A DNA stretch of 38,823 nt from CAWHMN01 sp051001135 (GCA_051001135.1 JBPCNO010000045.1:1-38823), one strand, 5' to 3'. Counted from the first letter of the stretch, positions 29,008-37,955 are shown. Translations and numbers: made by a program. Notes: generated by a model not told the origin, from the letters alone.

Positions 29008-31311
29008 ATGGTGACCGCGCGCACGACGCCGCCCCAGGCGTCACCCAAGACGTCTGCCAAGATCGACGAAGCTGGCACTGGCCTCGCGGACACCCGCAGC
29101 ATGGCAGACGCCAAGTTCCGCGAGTTGCTTGACCGGGTACGCGCCACCCGCCCCAACGATGACGTCGAGATCATTCGCCGCGCCTGGGACTTCTCCCTCA
29201 AACATCACCAGGGCCAATTACGTAAGTCCGGTGAGCCCTACGTCCTCCATCCTCTCGAAGTCGCGTTGGTGCTCGCAGAGATGAAGCTGGACTCGACCGC
29301 GATCGCGGCGGGCCTGCTGCACGATGCCGTCGAAGACACTGCAGTCACCAGCGCCGACATCACCACGCTGTTCGGGGACCAGGTCGCGCACATCGTCGAA
29401 GGCGTCACCAAGATCGACAAGATACAGTTCGCGAACGCCAACGTGGAGGAACGCCAGGCCGAGAACGTGCGCAAGATGCTGCTGGCCATGGTCAGCGATG
29501 TGCGGGTGGTGCTCATCAAACTCGCCGACCGCCTCCATAACATGCGGACGCTCGAGCACCTTCGGCCCGACCGCCAGCAGGCCATCGCGCGCGAGACGCT
29601 GGATATCTACGCTCCACTCGCGCACCGCCTGGGCATGGGCAAGGTGCGCGGCGAACTCGAGGATCTGGCCTTCCGTTACGTCGATCCGGTCGGGTACGAG
29701 CAGATCCACAACGCCATCGAGGAGCGCCGCAAAGAAGGCGAAGATTTCCTGCAGCACGTCGAAGATCTGCTGATGGAGAAGCTGCGCGAAAACGGAATCG
29801 AGGCGCGCGTCGAGTGGCGCATCAAGCGTCTCTACAGCATCTACGGCAAGCTGCAGAAGCAGCGGACGACGGTCGATCAGGTCTACGATTTGCTCGCGGT
29901 CCGTGTCATCACCGCCAGCGTCAGCGACTGCTATGCGGTGTTCGGGCTCATTCACGCGCTGTGGCGGCCGGTGCCCGGACGCATCAAGGACTTCATCGCC
30001 ATGCCGCGGCCCAATCTCTACCAGTCGCTGCATACCACGGTGATGGGCGAGGGCGGTCACCAGTTCGAAGTGCAGATCCGCACCGAGGAGATGCACCGCA
30101 TCGCTGAAGAAGGCATTGCCGCGCACTGGAAGTACAAGGCCAGCGGCGCGCCCATCAGCAGCCGCGATGAGCAGCGGCTGGCGTGGGTCCGGCAACTCGT
30201 CGAGTGGCAGCGGGAGATGACCGATCCCAACGAGTTCCTCTCCACGCTCAAGATCGATCTCTATCCGGAAGAGGTCTACACCTTCACGCCCAAGGGCAAG
30301 GTGGTGGTGCTGCCCAAGGATGCGAGTCCGATCGATTTTGCCTACTCCGTCCACACCGAGGTCGGGCATAGCTGCACCGGGGCCAAGGTCAATGGACGCA
30401 TGGTGCCGCTGCGCACGCGTCTGCGCAATGGAGACATCGTCGAAGTCGTCACCCAGACCGGCCACGTACCGAGCCGTGACTGGCTCACCTTCGTCAAGAG
30501 CTCGCGCGCGCGCAACAAGATCAAGCACTGGCTCAACGAGCACCAGCGCGAACGCGCGATCGAAATCGGTAAAAAGCTGTTGGACCGCGAGGCGCGCAAG
30601 TATAAAGTGGGCCTCGCAAAGCTGGCTGAAGCCGACTACGCGCGCGTCGCCAACGACTATGGGGTGAGCGGCGAAAACGATCTGCTCGCCGCCATCGGCT
30701 TCGGGAAGTTCTCCTCGCGGCAGGTCCTGAACAAACTCGCGCCTGGCATCATCGCGCAACCCTCAAGCGAAGCTGAGGGGCCGCCGGAAAACAGGCTCGG
30801 CAGCGTATCCGATGCGGTCAAGCGCGTTCACCTCAACCCGCGTTCGGATTCACTCGAAGTGGAAGGTCAGAACGATCTCCTTGTCTATCGCGCGCGCTGC
30901 TGCAATCCCATTCGCGGTGAGGAGATCATCGGCTACGTGACCCGCGGCAAAGGCGTGGCGGTACACGCCCGGCGATGTTCCAACGTCCAGAACCTGCTCT
31001 ACGAAGCGGATCGCCGCATCGCCGTCGACTGGTCGCGGGACGCCGACGAGATCAACGGCCGTCACCAGACCTATCCCGTCAAGCTGGTCGTCTACTGTGA
31101 CGATCGCGCCGGCATGCTCAAGGAGATGACCGTCGTGATCAGCGATGACGGCACCAACATCCGCGGTGTCGATTCCAAGGCGGGCAACGGCGCCGAAGCG
31201 GTGGTCGAATTCATCCTCGAAGCCGAAGACCTCCCGCACCTCAACCGCATCGTCAACGGCCTGCGCCGCGTCCCCGGCGTCCGCGACGTGCAGCGCGCCA
31301 GTAAGATATAG
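29008..31311 (+). CDS. Bifunctional (p)ppGpp synthetase/hydrolase (Rel/SpoT, RSH)
   Basis: Makes and degrades the alarmone (p)ppGpp. The 767-residue product has all long-RSH domains. The HD hydrolase has intact H105-D106...E109-D110 (LLHDAVEDT) and DRLHNMRT. The synthetase has GRIKDFIA (R325-I-K-D328, the RxKD motif of bifunctional enzymes) and NLYQSLHTTV. TGS follows (VYTFTPKGKVVVLPKDASPI), then a helical region, the zinc-finger/CC domain (RARCCNPIRGEEIIGYV, RRCSN) and a C-terminal ACT domain. It is therefore likely the single RSH enzyme of this organism. The start at 29008 fits a TATAAT box; MADAKF at residue 32 is a possible alternative start. Confidence 0.95.
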   Translation: MVTARTTPPQASPKTSAKIDEAGTGLADTRSMADAKFRELLDRVRATRPNDDVEIIRRAWDFSLKHHQGQLRKSGEPYVLHPLEVALVLAEMKLDSTAIAAGLLHDAVEDTAVTSADITTLFGDQVAHIVEGVTKIDKIQFANANVEERQAENVRKMLLAMVSDVRVVLIKLADRLHNMRTLEHLRPDRQQAIARETLDIYAPLAHRLGMGKVRGELEDLAFRYVDPVGYEQIHNAIEERRKEGEDFLQHVEDLLMEKLRENGIEARVEWRIKRLYSIYGKLQKQRTTVDQVYDLLAVRVITASVSDCYAVFGLIHALWRPVPGRIKDFIAMPRPNLYQSLHTTVMGEGGHQFEVQIRTEEMHRIAEEGIAAHWKYKASGAPISSRDEQRLAWVRQLVEWQREMTDPNEFLSTLKIDLYPEEVYTFTPKGKVVVLPKDASPIDFAYSVHTEVGHSCTGAKVNGRMVPLRTRLRNGDIVEVVTQTGHVPSRDWLTFVKSSRARNKIKHWLNEHQRERAIEIGKKLLDREARKYKVGLAKLAEADYARVANDYGVSGENDLLAAIGFGKFSSRQVLNKLAPGIIAQPSSEAEGPPENRLGSVSDAVKRVHLNPRSDSLEVEGQNDLLVYRARCCNPIRGEEIIGYVTRGKGVAVHARRCSNVQNLLYEADRRIAVDWSRDADEINGRHQTYPVKLVVYCDDRAGMLKEMTVVISDDGTNIRGVDSKAGNGAEAVVEFILEAEDLPHLNRIVNGLRRVPGVRDVQRASKI

Positions 31312-31406
31312 CGTCGGGGCTAGTTTCAATTCGCCGGCTCCGATCACACGGCATCCACAGACGTCTTTGATAAGGTGACTGTGGAATTGCACCGCCCCTG
31401 TCTTCT

Positions 31407-32936
31407 ATGTCTATTTCCAGGAAGAAGCTGCTTCAAGGCTCCGCCTCGAACATGGTCCAGCTCGTGCTCTCCATGGGAGTCTCTCTGGTCGTGCCTCCTT
31501 TTCTGGTGCACCACATGCTCCCGGCGGAATACAGCGCGTGGGTCCTGATCCTCCAACTCAGCGCCTACATCAGCTACCTGGAGCTGGGCCTTCAGACCGC
31601 CATCGGCAAGTTTGTTGCGGAATATCACGCGGCCGGCGATCGGGATGCGTGTTCCAAGGTAGTCGGAACCGCCTTCACGCTGCTCTCCGGCACAGCGCTC
31701 CTTGGATCCCTTGCCGTCCTCGTCATCACTTATGACGTGCCCTCGCTCTTTCACCAGATGCCGCGATACCTTTTCCACGAAGTGCGGATAGGCACCCTTG
31801 CCATCGGACTCTCCACTGCTCTGCTGCTGCCTTTCTCGGTGTTTCCCTCCATCTTTACGGGCCTCCAGCGATACATCATTCCGGCTATCGTTCTCAGTAC
31901 CAGCCGCATTGTGTCGGCTTGCGCCCTGATTTCACTCCTCTTTCTGCACCGCTCTTTGTTCGCTATGGCAATGCTGCTGGCGATCATGAATATCGCCACC
32001 GCGATGGCCCAATTCTTCTGCTGGAAGCGATACGCAAGCCATGACGTTCCTTTGCTACTTCCTTCATTCGACCGCCGAGTTGCACGCCGGCTCGCCGAGT
32101 ACTGCGGCATTCTTGCCATCTGGATGGTTGGCGTCCTCTTCGTCAGCGGCCTCGACACCGTCATCGTTGGCCACTTCGATTTCGCCCATACCGGGTACTA
32201 CGCAGTGGCAGCAAGCGCGACCAATCTCATGCTGCTCATCGTAGGTAACTTGTTTGGGCCTCTGCTGCCGGCTATGTCATCCGTTCAAGGCGAGCGTACC
32301 CCAGAGCAGATGGGCGCTTTGCTTACGAAGACCACCCGCTACAGCACCCTGCTCGTTTGCGCATTGGCGATATCTCTCTTTGTCTGCGGCTTCCCGCTTC
32401 TCACGTTGTGGCTCGGCCACGGCTACGCGATCCGTAGTCTTATCTTCCTGGAGATCCTGGTGGTCGCCAATGCGATTCGGCAATTGGGGTACCCCTACGC
32501 GCTGATGGTCATCGCCCTAGGCAAGCAACGCCTCGCCACCGTGGCGCCTGTCGCAGAGGCAATCGCAAATTTCGCCGTAAGCATATGGCTCGCGCACAAA
32601 TTCGGAGCCATCGGCGTGGCGATCGGGACCCTGGCCGGCTCAGTCGTCGGTATCGCCGCGCACCTGACGATCAGTATGTACCTCACCCGAAACGTGATCC
32701 AGATCCAGCGACTGCGCTTTGTCCGCACCGCCTTCTTGAGGCCGCTGCTCTGCGTCCTTCCGACACTCGCGCTCTATCCCTTCTGGCACAGATTTTCCCT
32801 GGTGCCGATGAGCCCCCCGGTGCTTGCACTGTGGGGTATTTCGTCGCTGCTCATCGCCTACCTTTGTGGGATCTACCCCGGCGAACGACAATCGGTAAAG
32901 CATTGGCTAGACCGGTTGTTATACTCGTTCAAGTAG
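31407..32936 (+). CDS. Polysaccharide/lipid-linked oligosaccharide flippase (Wzx/MATE-like)
   Basis: A 509-residue membrane protein with about 14 hydrophobic helices of the MOP superfamily polysaccharide-transport branch. The N-terminus SRKKLLQGSASNMVQLVLSM, the PAEYSAWVLILQLSAYISYL helix pair, LELGLQTAIGKFVAEYHAAG and the central VSGLDTVIVGHFDFAHTGYY are typical of Wzx/RfbX proteins. It would flip an undecaprenyl-linked glycan from cytoplasm to periplasm. It heads a three-gene glycan module with two glycosyltransferases. No Shine-Dalgarno is visible. GC is slightly lower than the flanking housekeeping genes, common for surface-glycan loci. Confidence 0.85.
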   Translation: MSISRKKLLQGSASNMVQLVLSMGVSLVVPPFLVHHMLPAEYSAWVLILQLSAYISYLELGLQTAIGKFVAEYHAAGDRDACSKVVGTAFTLLSGTALLGSLAVLVITYDVPSLFHQMPRYLFHEVRIGTLAIGLSTALLLPFSVFPSIFTGLQRYIIPAIVLSTSRIVSACALISLLFLHRSLFAMAMLLAIMNIATAMAQFFCWKRYASHDVPLLLPSFDRRVARRLAEYCGILAIWMVGVLFVSGLDTVIVGHFDFAHTGYYAVAASATNLMLLIVGNLFGPLLPAMSSVQGERTPEQMGALLTKTTRYSTLLVCALAISLFVCGFPLLTLWLGHGYAIRSLIFLEILVVANAIRQLGYPYALMVIALGKQRLATVAPVAEAIANFAVSIWLAHKFGAIGVAIGTLAGSVVGIAAHLTISMYLTRNVIQIQRLRFVRTAFLRPLLCVLPTLALYPFWHRFSLVPMSPPVLALWGISSLLIAYLCGIYPGERQSVKHWLDRLLYSFK

Positions 32937-32991
32937 ATCCCGCAGCCATGAACGCGCGGCACGTTCTTCGTTCCGTCCATTCGACTCTCTC

Positions 32992-33930
32992 ATGACATCG
33001 CAGCAGCCTGCCATCACCGCCGTCGTGGTCCTCTATGAGCGCCCCCCCGCGGAAAGCGAATCGCTTACCTCCTTTATCCGCATCTTGCAGCAGGACGCGG
33101 CGCTCGCTGCCAACTTCCGCGTCATTGTGTATGACAACTCCTCCGCCCCTCACGCGGGAAGCCTGCCTCAGCCGTGCCCGATCGAGTATCTTTACGCCTC
33201 CCGGAACGGCGGCTTGGCCCCGGCCTACAACTACGCGCTCCACTCGGCTCATGAAGCACACTCCACGTGGCTGCTCCTGCTCGACCAGGACACTACACTT
33301 ACCCCCGAGTACGTCATGGAGCTTGTCAATTGGACACAGAGCCTGACTTGTCGTGAGGATGTTGCGGCGATCGTGCCGAAGCTGGAAGCCCGCGGTATCA
33401 TCTATTCGCCCGTATCGGATTTCCTCTACCAGATGCGGCATCAGTTCAGCCGTCGCCACCACGTCGAGCGGGGAGAATCAGGAGTACACGCCAGGCGGCT
33501 GACTGCCTACAACTCAGGCGCCGCCATTCGCGTAGAGGTTTTGCGTGCGATCGGGGGCTTCCCGCCGGAGTTCTGGTTGGACTATCTCGATCACGCGGTG
33601 TTTCACGCGGTTACCGGCAAAGGTCTCAAGCTGTGCGTCATGCGCGCGAGCTTGGAGCAGAATCTCTCCCATCTGGACCTGAACCAAGTGCCGCACTGGC
33701 GCCATCGCAGTGTCTTATCCGCCCAGACTCTCTTCGTCGTTCGCAACGGGTGCTTCGTGGAGAGATTGCTCTATCGTTTGTATCTGCTGAGGAAGTGCAG
33801 GTTACTGCGGAGGAATTGCACGAATCAACGCGTGTGGAAGGAGATGCTTCTGCAGGCGATTCTGCTGCGGACCTCCAACACTGCGTCACAGGCAGGTCAT
33901 GTCGCCGGTGCTTCCAGGTCCGATGTATGA
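32992..33930 (+). CDS. Family 2 glycosyltransferase (rhamnosyltransferase-like)
   Basis: A 312-residue GT-A enzyme. ITAVVVLYERPPAESESL starts the nucleotide-binding fold, VIVYDNSSAPH is the first acidic motif, NGGLAPAYNYAL is the family loop, and LLLLDQDTTL is the DxD-equivalent (DQD) that binds metal and sugar nucleotide. DYLDHAVFH lies where catalytic acids occur. It is similar to rhamnosyl/galactofuranosyl transferases of O-antigen clusters. The sugar is unknown. It lies 55 bp after the flippase and overlaps the next transferase by 4 bp (ATGA), so translation is coupled. Confidence 0.87.
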   Translation: MTSQQPAITAVVVLYERPPAESESLTSFIRILQQDAALAANFRVIVYDNSSAPHAGSLPQPCPIEYLYASRNGGLAPAYNYALHSAHEAHSTWLLLLDQDTTLTPEYVMELVNWTQSLTCREDVAAIVPKLEARGIIYSPVSDFLYQMRHQFSRRHHVERGESGVHARRLTAYNSGAAIRVEVLRAIGGFPPEFWLDYLDHAVFHAVTGKGLKLCVMRASLEQNLSHLDLNQVPHWRHRSVLSAQTLFVVRNGCFVERLLYRLYLLRKCRLLRRNCTNQRVWKEMLLQAILLRTSNTASQAGHVAGASRSDV

Positions 33931-34907
33931 CACGTATCTCAGTGGCTCTTTGTACCTACAACGGGGTCCGTTATCTACCACAGCAGCTTGAAAGCATCGC
34001 TCGCCAGACACGACGCCCTGACGAACTTGTCGTATGCGACGACGCTTCTACCGACGCCACCGTTCCTCTGCTTCGGAACTTCGCCAGCAGCGCGCCATTC
34101 CCGGTCCAAATTCACGTAAACGAGCGCAACGCCGGTTCGACCCGGAACTTCGATCAGGCCGCGCGCGGGTGCAGCGGTGATCTCATAGCTTTCAGCGATC
34201 AGGATGATATTTGGCATCCATCGCGACTGGAGCGTTCCGCTGCGGAGCTCACGTCTCATCCAGAGTCTGGCATGCTGTTCTCGAATGGCGTTTGCATCGA
34301 CGAACGAGGCGAGACCGGCGAGGCTCTGCTCTGGGATTCATTCCATTTCCGCGGGCCGGTGAAGGACAGCCTGATGGCGAGGGACTACTCCATACTGCTG
34401 AAACATCGCTGTATCACCGGCGCAACGGTTATGCTGCGCGCCACGCTGCTGCCGAAGTTGCTGCCCATTCCGCCCGTTTGGGTGCAGGATGCATGGTTCG
34501 CCGCAGTCGTTCCATTCTTCGCGGAGATCCTTCCTCTGGATGAACCGCTGATCTCGTATCGCTCACACCCACAGCAGCAGGTGGGCGTTGTGCCATCCCA
34601 CTGGAAACTTCTCGCCCGCTTTGCCGCAGACGCCCAATGCCATTGGGCGCGCGTCCGCAGGGATCGTCTCCAGGCCGAAAACCTGATCGATCACCTGGAG
34701 CGAATTCCGCCCGAGCGGAACCAGAAGCTGCTCGACCTGTACAGGCAGCGGCGGGATTTTCTGCAGGCCCGCGACCGCCTGAGCGAGATGCGGCTCCGCC
34801 GCCTGCGTCCTGTTCTAAAAGAATTGCGGGGCTACACCACGCACGCAGGTGGGCTTCCAAGCGCCGTCAAAGATATATCGTTCCGTAGAGCGTTCCGAAG
34901 AGACTGA
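33927..34907 (+). CDS. Family 2 glycosyltransferase, second in the module
   Basis: A 326-residue GT-A enzyme: TRISVALCTYNGVRYLPQQL, LVVCDDASTD (first acidic motif), NERNAGSTRNFDQAA, DLIAFSDQDDIWHPSRLE (catalytic metal motif), VWVQDAWFAAVVPF (acceptor-side acid). A C-terminal helical region is rich in Arg/Leu. It is closer to the RfaG/WcaA-like alpha-type transferases of LPS outer-core clusters. The start at the ATGA overlap is supported by family alignment; longer in-frame ORF sequence upstream is only the preceding gene in another frame. It is the last gene of the three-gene glycan operon. Confidence 0.87.
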   Translation: MTRISVALCTYNGVRYLPQQLESIARQTRRPDELVVCDDASTDATVPLLRNFASSAPFPVQIHVNERNAGSTRNFDQAARGCSGDLIAFSDQDDIWHPSRLERSAAELTSHPESGMLFSNGVCIDERGETGEALLWDSFHFRGPVKDSLMARDYSILLKHRCITGATVMLRATLLPKLLPIPPVWVQDAWFAAVVPFFAEILPLDEPLISYRSHPQQQVGVVPSHWKLLARFAADAQCHWARVRRDRLQAENLIDHLERIPPERNQKLLDLYRQRRDFLQARDRLSEMRLRRLRPVLKELRGYTTHAGGLPSAVKDISFRRAFRRD

Positions 34908-34955
34908 GACGTAGATTCACCACACACTCGCCCCAGATAGGAGCCATACCCGAGC

Positions 34956-35351
34956 ATGTCGACAGAGAAATCCAACATCAGCACCAGCAACGCACCCGCC
35001 GCCATCGGACCTTACTCGCAAGCCATCCGCATCGGCGACTTCATCTACACTTCGGGCCAGGTTGCGATTGATCCAGCAACCGGCCAGATGGTCGGCGGCG
35101 GTATTCAGGAGCAGACCGCGCGTGTGCTGCAGAATGTCGATGCCCTGCTCCAGACCGCGGGCGTCAGCCTCTCCCGTGTCTTCAAAACCACCGTGTTTCT
35201 CAAGGACATGCAGGACTTCGCCGCCATGAACGAGGTCTACGGGCGCTTTCTCGCGCCTCAGGGAGTCGTCGCTCCTGCCCGCTCCACGGTGGAAGTCGCA
35301 CGCCTGCCCAAGGACGCTCTGGTAGAGATTGAAGTCATCGCGTCCGTGTAA
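34956..35351 (+). CDS. RidA (YjgF/YER057c/UK114) family enamine/imine deaminase
   Basis: A 131-residue protein that clears reactive 2-aminoacrylate and related imines made by PLP enzymes. Typical blocks are present: NAPAAIGPYSQAIRIGDFIY, GQVAIDPATGQMV, QTARVLQNVDALLQTAG, and APARSTVEVARLPKDALVEI with the catalytic Arg (in PARSTVEV). AGGAG lies 12 nt before the ATG. It is followed closely by msrB (47 bp), so the two may form a reactive-metabolite defence operon. Confidence 0.92.
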   Translation: MSTEKSNISTSNAPAAIGPYSQAIRIGDFIYTSGQVAIDPATGQMVGGGIQEQTARVLQNVDALLQTAGVSLSRVFKTTVFLKDMQDFAAMNEVYGRFLAPQGVVAPARSTVEVARLPKDALVEIEVIASV

Positions 35352-35398
35352 CCGTCCGCCGGCCGCGTCATCTAACAACTTGGAATCGGAGGTATCGC

Positions 35399-35818
35399 AT
35401 GGCCCAGACGGGTGAAAAGACACCGGAGAAGAAGATCGACAAGACGGATGCGGAATGGCGTGCACAGTTGACGCCCGAGCAATACCACGTCACGCGCGAG
35501 AAGGGCACCGAAGCGCCCTTCTCCGGAGCGCTCTACCACAATCACGCAGATGGCATGTATCACTGCGTCGCGTGCGGAGCGGAGTTGTTCAAGTCGGATA
35601 CGAAATTTGAATCGGGCAGCGGCTGGCCCAGCTTTTACCTGCCGGCGAACTCAGCGGCGGTGGAGACGCATGAGGATACGTCGCTCGGCATGCGCCGCAT
35701 CGAAGCCACCTGCGCGCGCTGTGGCGCGCACCTTGGGCACATCTTTCCCGATGGTCCTAAACCCACCGGCTTGCGCTACTGCATCAATTCGCTCTCCCTC
35801 GACTTCACGCCCGAGTAG
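35399..35818 (+). CDS. msrB: Peptide-methionine (R)-S-oxide reductase
   Basis: Reduces methionine-R-sulfoxide in proteins. The 139-residue product is a full MsrB fold: WRAQLTPEQYHVTREKGTEA, GSGWPSFY, ATCARCGAHLGHIF, and the catalytic cysteine in RYCINSLSLDF. Zinc-binding CVAC and CARC pairs are present. A resolving cysteine in the usual N-terminal position is not obvious, so a thioredoxin or low-molecular thiol may regenerate it. GGAGG sits 7 nt before the ATG. It ends in a strong terminator at 35830-35865. Confidence 0.95.
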   Translation: MAQTGEKTPEKKIDKTDAEWRAQLTPEQYHVTREKGTEAPFSGALYHNHADGMYHCVACGAELFKSDTKFESGSGWPSFYLPANSAAVETHEDTSLGMRRIEATCARCGAHLGHIFPDGPKPTGLRYCINSLSLDFTPE

Positions 35819-35829
35819 ACCCACAACGG

Positions 35830-35865
35830 CAGAAAGCTCCGGTTTGTCCGGAGCTTTCTGTGTCT
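35830..35865 (+). terminator. Rho-independent terminator after msrB
   Basis: CAGAAAGCTCCGG, loop TTTGT, CCGGAGCTTTCTG: a perfect 13-bp stem, followed by TGTCTCTT. It lies between the convergent msrB and rpmB genes. Confidence 0.85.
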
Positions 35866-35908
35866 CTTGGGCTTGCCCACTTGACATTCCGAGCGAATGC
35901 CGCCTGCC

Positions 35909-35954
35909 ATCCTGAGCGAAGTCGAAAAGCTTGCCCTGAGCGTAGTCGAAAGGA
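35909..35954. repeat. Composite REP-like element, copy 4, between convergent genes
   Basis: It carries two loop cores, GAGCGAAGTCGA (35914-35925) and GAGCGTAGTCGA (35938-35949), with outer complementary TCCT/AGGA. It is an intergenic relative of the hairpins at 8987, 25511 and 25581. Confidence 0.6.
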
Positions 35955-35984
35955 CCTGCTTCCGTTCTTTTGGATTGAGAGGGC

Positions 35985-36173
35985 TCAGGCCTTGGTGATC
36001 TTGCCAGCCTTGATGCAACGGGTGCACACACGCATGCGCTTCGCACCACCCGCAACCTTGGCCTTCACCGGACGCAGGTTCACATTCCAGCGACGCTTGG
36101 TCACGTTGTGAGCATGAGAGATATTATTGCCGAACTGCGGACCTTTGCCGCACACTGCACAAATCTGAGCCAT
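35985..36173 (-). CDS. rpmB: 50S ribosomal protein L28
   Basis: A 62-residue ribosomal protein: MAQICAVCGKGPQFGNNISH, then RRWNVNLRPVKAK, ending CTRCIKAGKITKA. Four cysteines (C5, C8, C50, C53) form the zinc-ribbon of the C+ type L28, whose counterpart in zinc-starved cells is a C- paralogue. It has a long upstream region (to 36464) shared divergently with the membrane glycosyltransferase. Confidence 0.96.
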   Translation of the reverse strand: MAQICAVCGKGPQFGNNISHAHNVTKRRWNVNLRPVKAKVAGGAKRMRVCTRCIKAGKITKA

Positions 36174-36213
36174 CGCTAAACTCCATCTGTCTAAAATCGT
36201 TCGCCGGTCGAAG

Positions 36214-36243
36214 TGGACCGATGCGTGCTGGACCGACGCGTGC
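36214..36243. repeat. 15-bp tandem duplication upstream of rpmB
   Basis: TGGACCGATGCGTGC followed directly by TGGACCGACGCGTGC (one mismatch). It lies in the predicted 5' leader of rpmB (minus strand). Confidence 0.75.
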
Positions 36244-36336
36244 GTTCTGTCTGCACCCTGGCCACCGGCCTCTACTCGTCCAGCGTCTGCGCACTTGACA
36301 CAGGTATGCGGCTACGCAGGTCACGCGCGAATCTCT

Positions 36337-36366
36337 AGTCTAACGCAGCCTGGTCGGCCAGGGCAA
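36337..36366 (-). promoter_or_regulatory. Putative sigma-70 promoter of rpmB
   Basis: On the minus strand TTGCCC (36366-36361), an 18-bp spacer and TAGACT (36342-36337). It gives a leader of about 155 nt to rpmB. A CCTGG-TCGG-CCAGG hairpin lies in the spacer. Confidence 0.4.
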
Positions 36367-36397
36367 CACCACGAGACGGCATGCCGGCGTGATTGCG

Positions 36398-36429
36398 GCA
36401 ACTGGTGTCCGTCGCAACTGGTGCCCGTC
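36398..36429. repeat. 16-bp tandem duplication upstream of the GT39-like gene
   Basis: GCAACTGGTGTCCGTC followed directly by GCAACTGGTGCCCGTC (one mismatch), ending about 20 nt before the -10 box of the plus-strand gene. Confidence 0.75.
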
Positions 36430-36451
36430 TACGACACTTCCGCCACCCATG

Positions 36452-36457
36452 TAAGAT
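36452..36457 (+). promoter_or_regulatory. -10 box of the GT39-like gene, possible leaderless transcript
   Basis: TAAGAT ends 7 nt before the ATG at 36465, with no ribosome site in between. Confidence 0.4.
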
Positions 36458-36464
36458 CAGTCCG

Positions 36465-37859
36465 ATGCCGCACCCATCTCCGGCCTCTGCGACCGGACGC
36501 CTCCGCTCCTCTGCCGGCCCTTCCGCCCTCCTGCCCAGCGCGCCATGGTCCATCTTCTGGATCGCCTTCCTCCTCCGCGTCCTCTACCTGACCGTCGCGC
36601 ACACCTATCGCTTTCGGCTCTACGGTTTCGGACTGCACTTCCAGTTTGGCTGGGAGATGGGCCGCATCGCTCGTGCGCTGGTGACCGGCCACGGCTACGC
36701 CGATCCTTTCTCCGGCCATACCGGCCCTACCGCCTGGGTGACGCCGCTCTACCCGCTGCTGCTGGCCGGCGTCTTCAAGCTGTTCGGCGTCTACAGCCTC
36801 GCCTCCGCCTGGGTCATCCTTACGCTCAACAGCCTCTTCTCCGCGCTCACCACCCGCACGGTATGGGAGATCGCCGTCCGCTGCTTCAATCTGCGCGTTG
36901 CGCGCTGGTCTGCCTGGATCTGGGCGCTCTATCCCGCGGCCATGCAATATGCGGTGCGTTGGGTGTGGGAGATGACGCTGACCACGCTGCTCTTTACCGC
37001 ACTGCTGGTGGTGGCGCTGCGTATGCGCCGCATAGGCGAACCCTCGGCCAGCCCGTCGCCACCCCCGCCCTCCGCCACGATGCGCCGCTGGGCTGTCTTT
37101 GGAGCCCTGAGCGGCCTTATCGCTCTCAGCAATCCTTCGCTCCTGCCCTTCTTCCCGCTATGCGGGGTCTGGATCTTGCTCGGCTCCTACCGCCAGCCGC
37201 GGCAGACCGCCGGCATCCTGCTCTCCGTTCTCGTGTGCGTCGCGCTGGTCGCGCCGTGGAGCTGGCGCAATTGGCGCACCTTCCACGCTCTCATTCCACT
37301 CCGCAGCAACTTCGGCGCGGAGCTGTACATGGGAAACGGACCCGGCGCCTTCGGCATGCTCATGGAGTACGACCATCCCAATCAATCCTTCCATGAATTG
37401 GACCGCTACAAGCGGCTGGGAGAGTTGCGCTATTCGCAGGTGCAGGGCGAGCGGACCAAGGCGCTGATCCGGCAACAGCCCGCCCGCTTCCTCTCCCTCT
37501 CGCTCAAGCGCGTCTACTACTTCTGGATGGGCGTCCCCCGCCCCTTCCAGGACCATGGCGTCCTCAACGAATACGGTCGCGACCTGAACTTCGCCTTCGC
37601 CAGTCTGGCCGGTCTATTCGGCCTCGCCCTCGCTCTGCATCGCAGGATTCCGGCAAGCCCGCTCATCGCCCTCGCCTTCCTGGTGCTGCCGGCGCCGTAT
37701 TATCTCGTGTCCGTGCAGGCGCGTTTTCGCCACCCGCTGGAACCGCTGATCGTGATCCTGGCGGTGTATCTGTTTCAGTCCACCCAGCCATCGCGCCGCC
37801 GTAGGGGTCACTCCCCGGTATCCGCGCATCCAGAGGGGCCTTCGCACCTGCCGTCTTGA
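36465..37859 (+). CDS. Polytopic membrane glycosyltransferase (GT39/ArnT-PMT-like)
   Basis: A 464-residue protein with about nine to eleven hydrophobic helices. An N-terminal WSIFWIAFLLRVLYLTVAHT helix leads to a periplasmic loop with FQFGWEMGRIARALVTGHGY and SGHTGPTAWVTPLYPLLLAG, the PxYP-type pattern of lipid-linked-sugar transferases such as ArnT and GT-C dolichol-phosphate-mannose transferases. A soluble loop (about 285-360) precedes the last helices, and the tail is Arg/Pro-rich. It uses a polyprenyl-phosphate sugar donor at the periplasmic face; acceptor unknown. The start is chosen for TAAGAT placement and because upstream codons are not hydrophobic. The stop overlaps the -35 of rplU. 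Confidence 0.75.
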   Translation: MPHPSPASATGRLRSSAGPSALLPSAPWSIFWIAFLLRVLYLTVAHTYRFRLYGFGLHFQFGWEMGRIARALVTGHGYADPFSGHTGPTAWVTPLYPLLLAGVFKLFGVYSLASAWVILTLNSLFSALTTRTVWEIAVRCFNLRVARWSAWIWALYPAAMQYAVRWVWEMTLTTLLFTALLVVALRMRRIGEPSASPSPPPPSATMRRWAVFGALSGLIALSNPSLLPFFPLCGVWILLGSYRQPRQTAGILLSVLVCVALVAPWSWRNWRTFHALIPLRSNFGAELYMGNGPGAFGMLMEYDHPNQSFHELDRYKRLGELRYSQVQGERTKALIRQQPARFLSLSLKRVYYFWMGVPRPFQDHGVLNEYGRDLNFAFASLAGLFGLALALHRRIPASPLIALAFLVLPAPYYLVSVQARFRHPLEPLIVILAVYLFQSTQPSRRRRGHSPVSAHPEGPSHLPS

Positions 37860-37884
37860 CCCGCTGCCGCCCAGCCATTAGACT
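37856..37884 (+). promoter_or_regulatory. Sigma-70 promoter of the rplU-rpmA operon
   Basis: TTGACC (37856-37861), a 17-bp spacer and TAGACT (37879-37884). The -35 overlaps the stop codon of the preceding gene. It gives a leader of about 187 nt to rplU. Confidence 0.65.
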
Positions 37885-37955
37885 GATGGGAGTCTGGCGA
37901 TCCTGCCCTGGTCTCTCGTTACGAAAGACTTCCTGGCCTGTTCCGCTCATCTTTA

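Noticed and set aside
36174..36464. Possible tRNA in the gap between rpmB and the membrane glycosyltransferase
   Set aside because: No T-loop (GGTTCGAATC-like) or acceptor stem pairing found; the gap is instead explained by promoters and two short tandem repeats.
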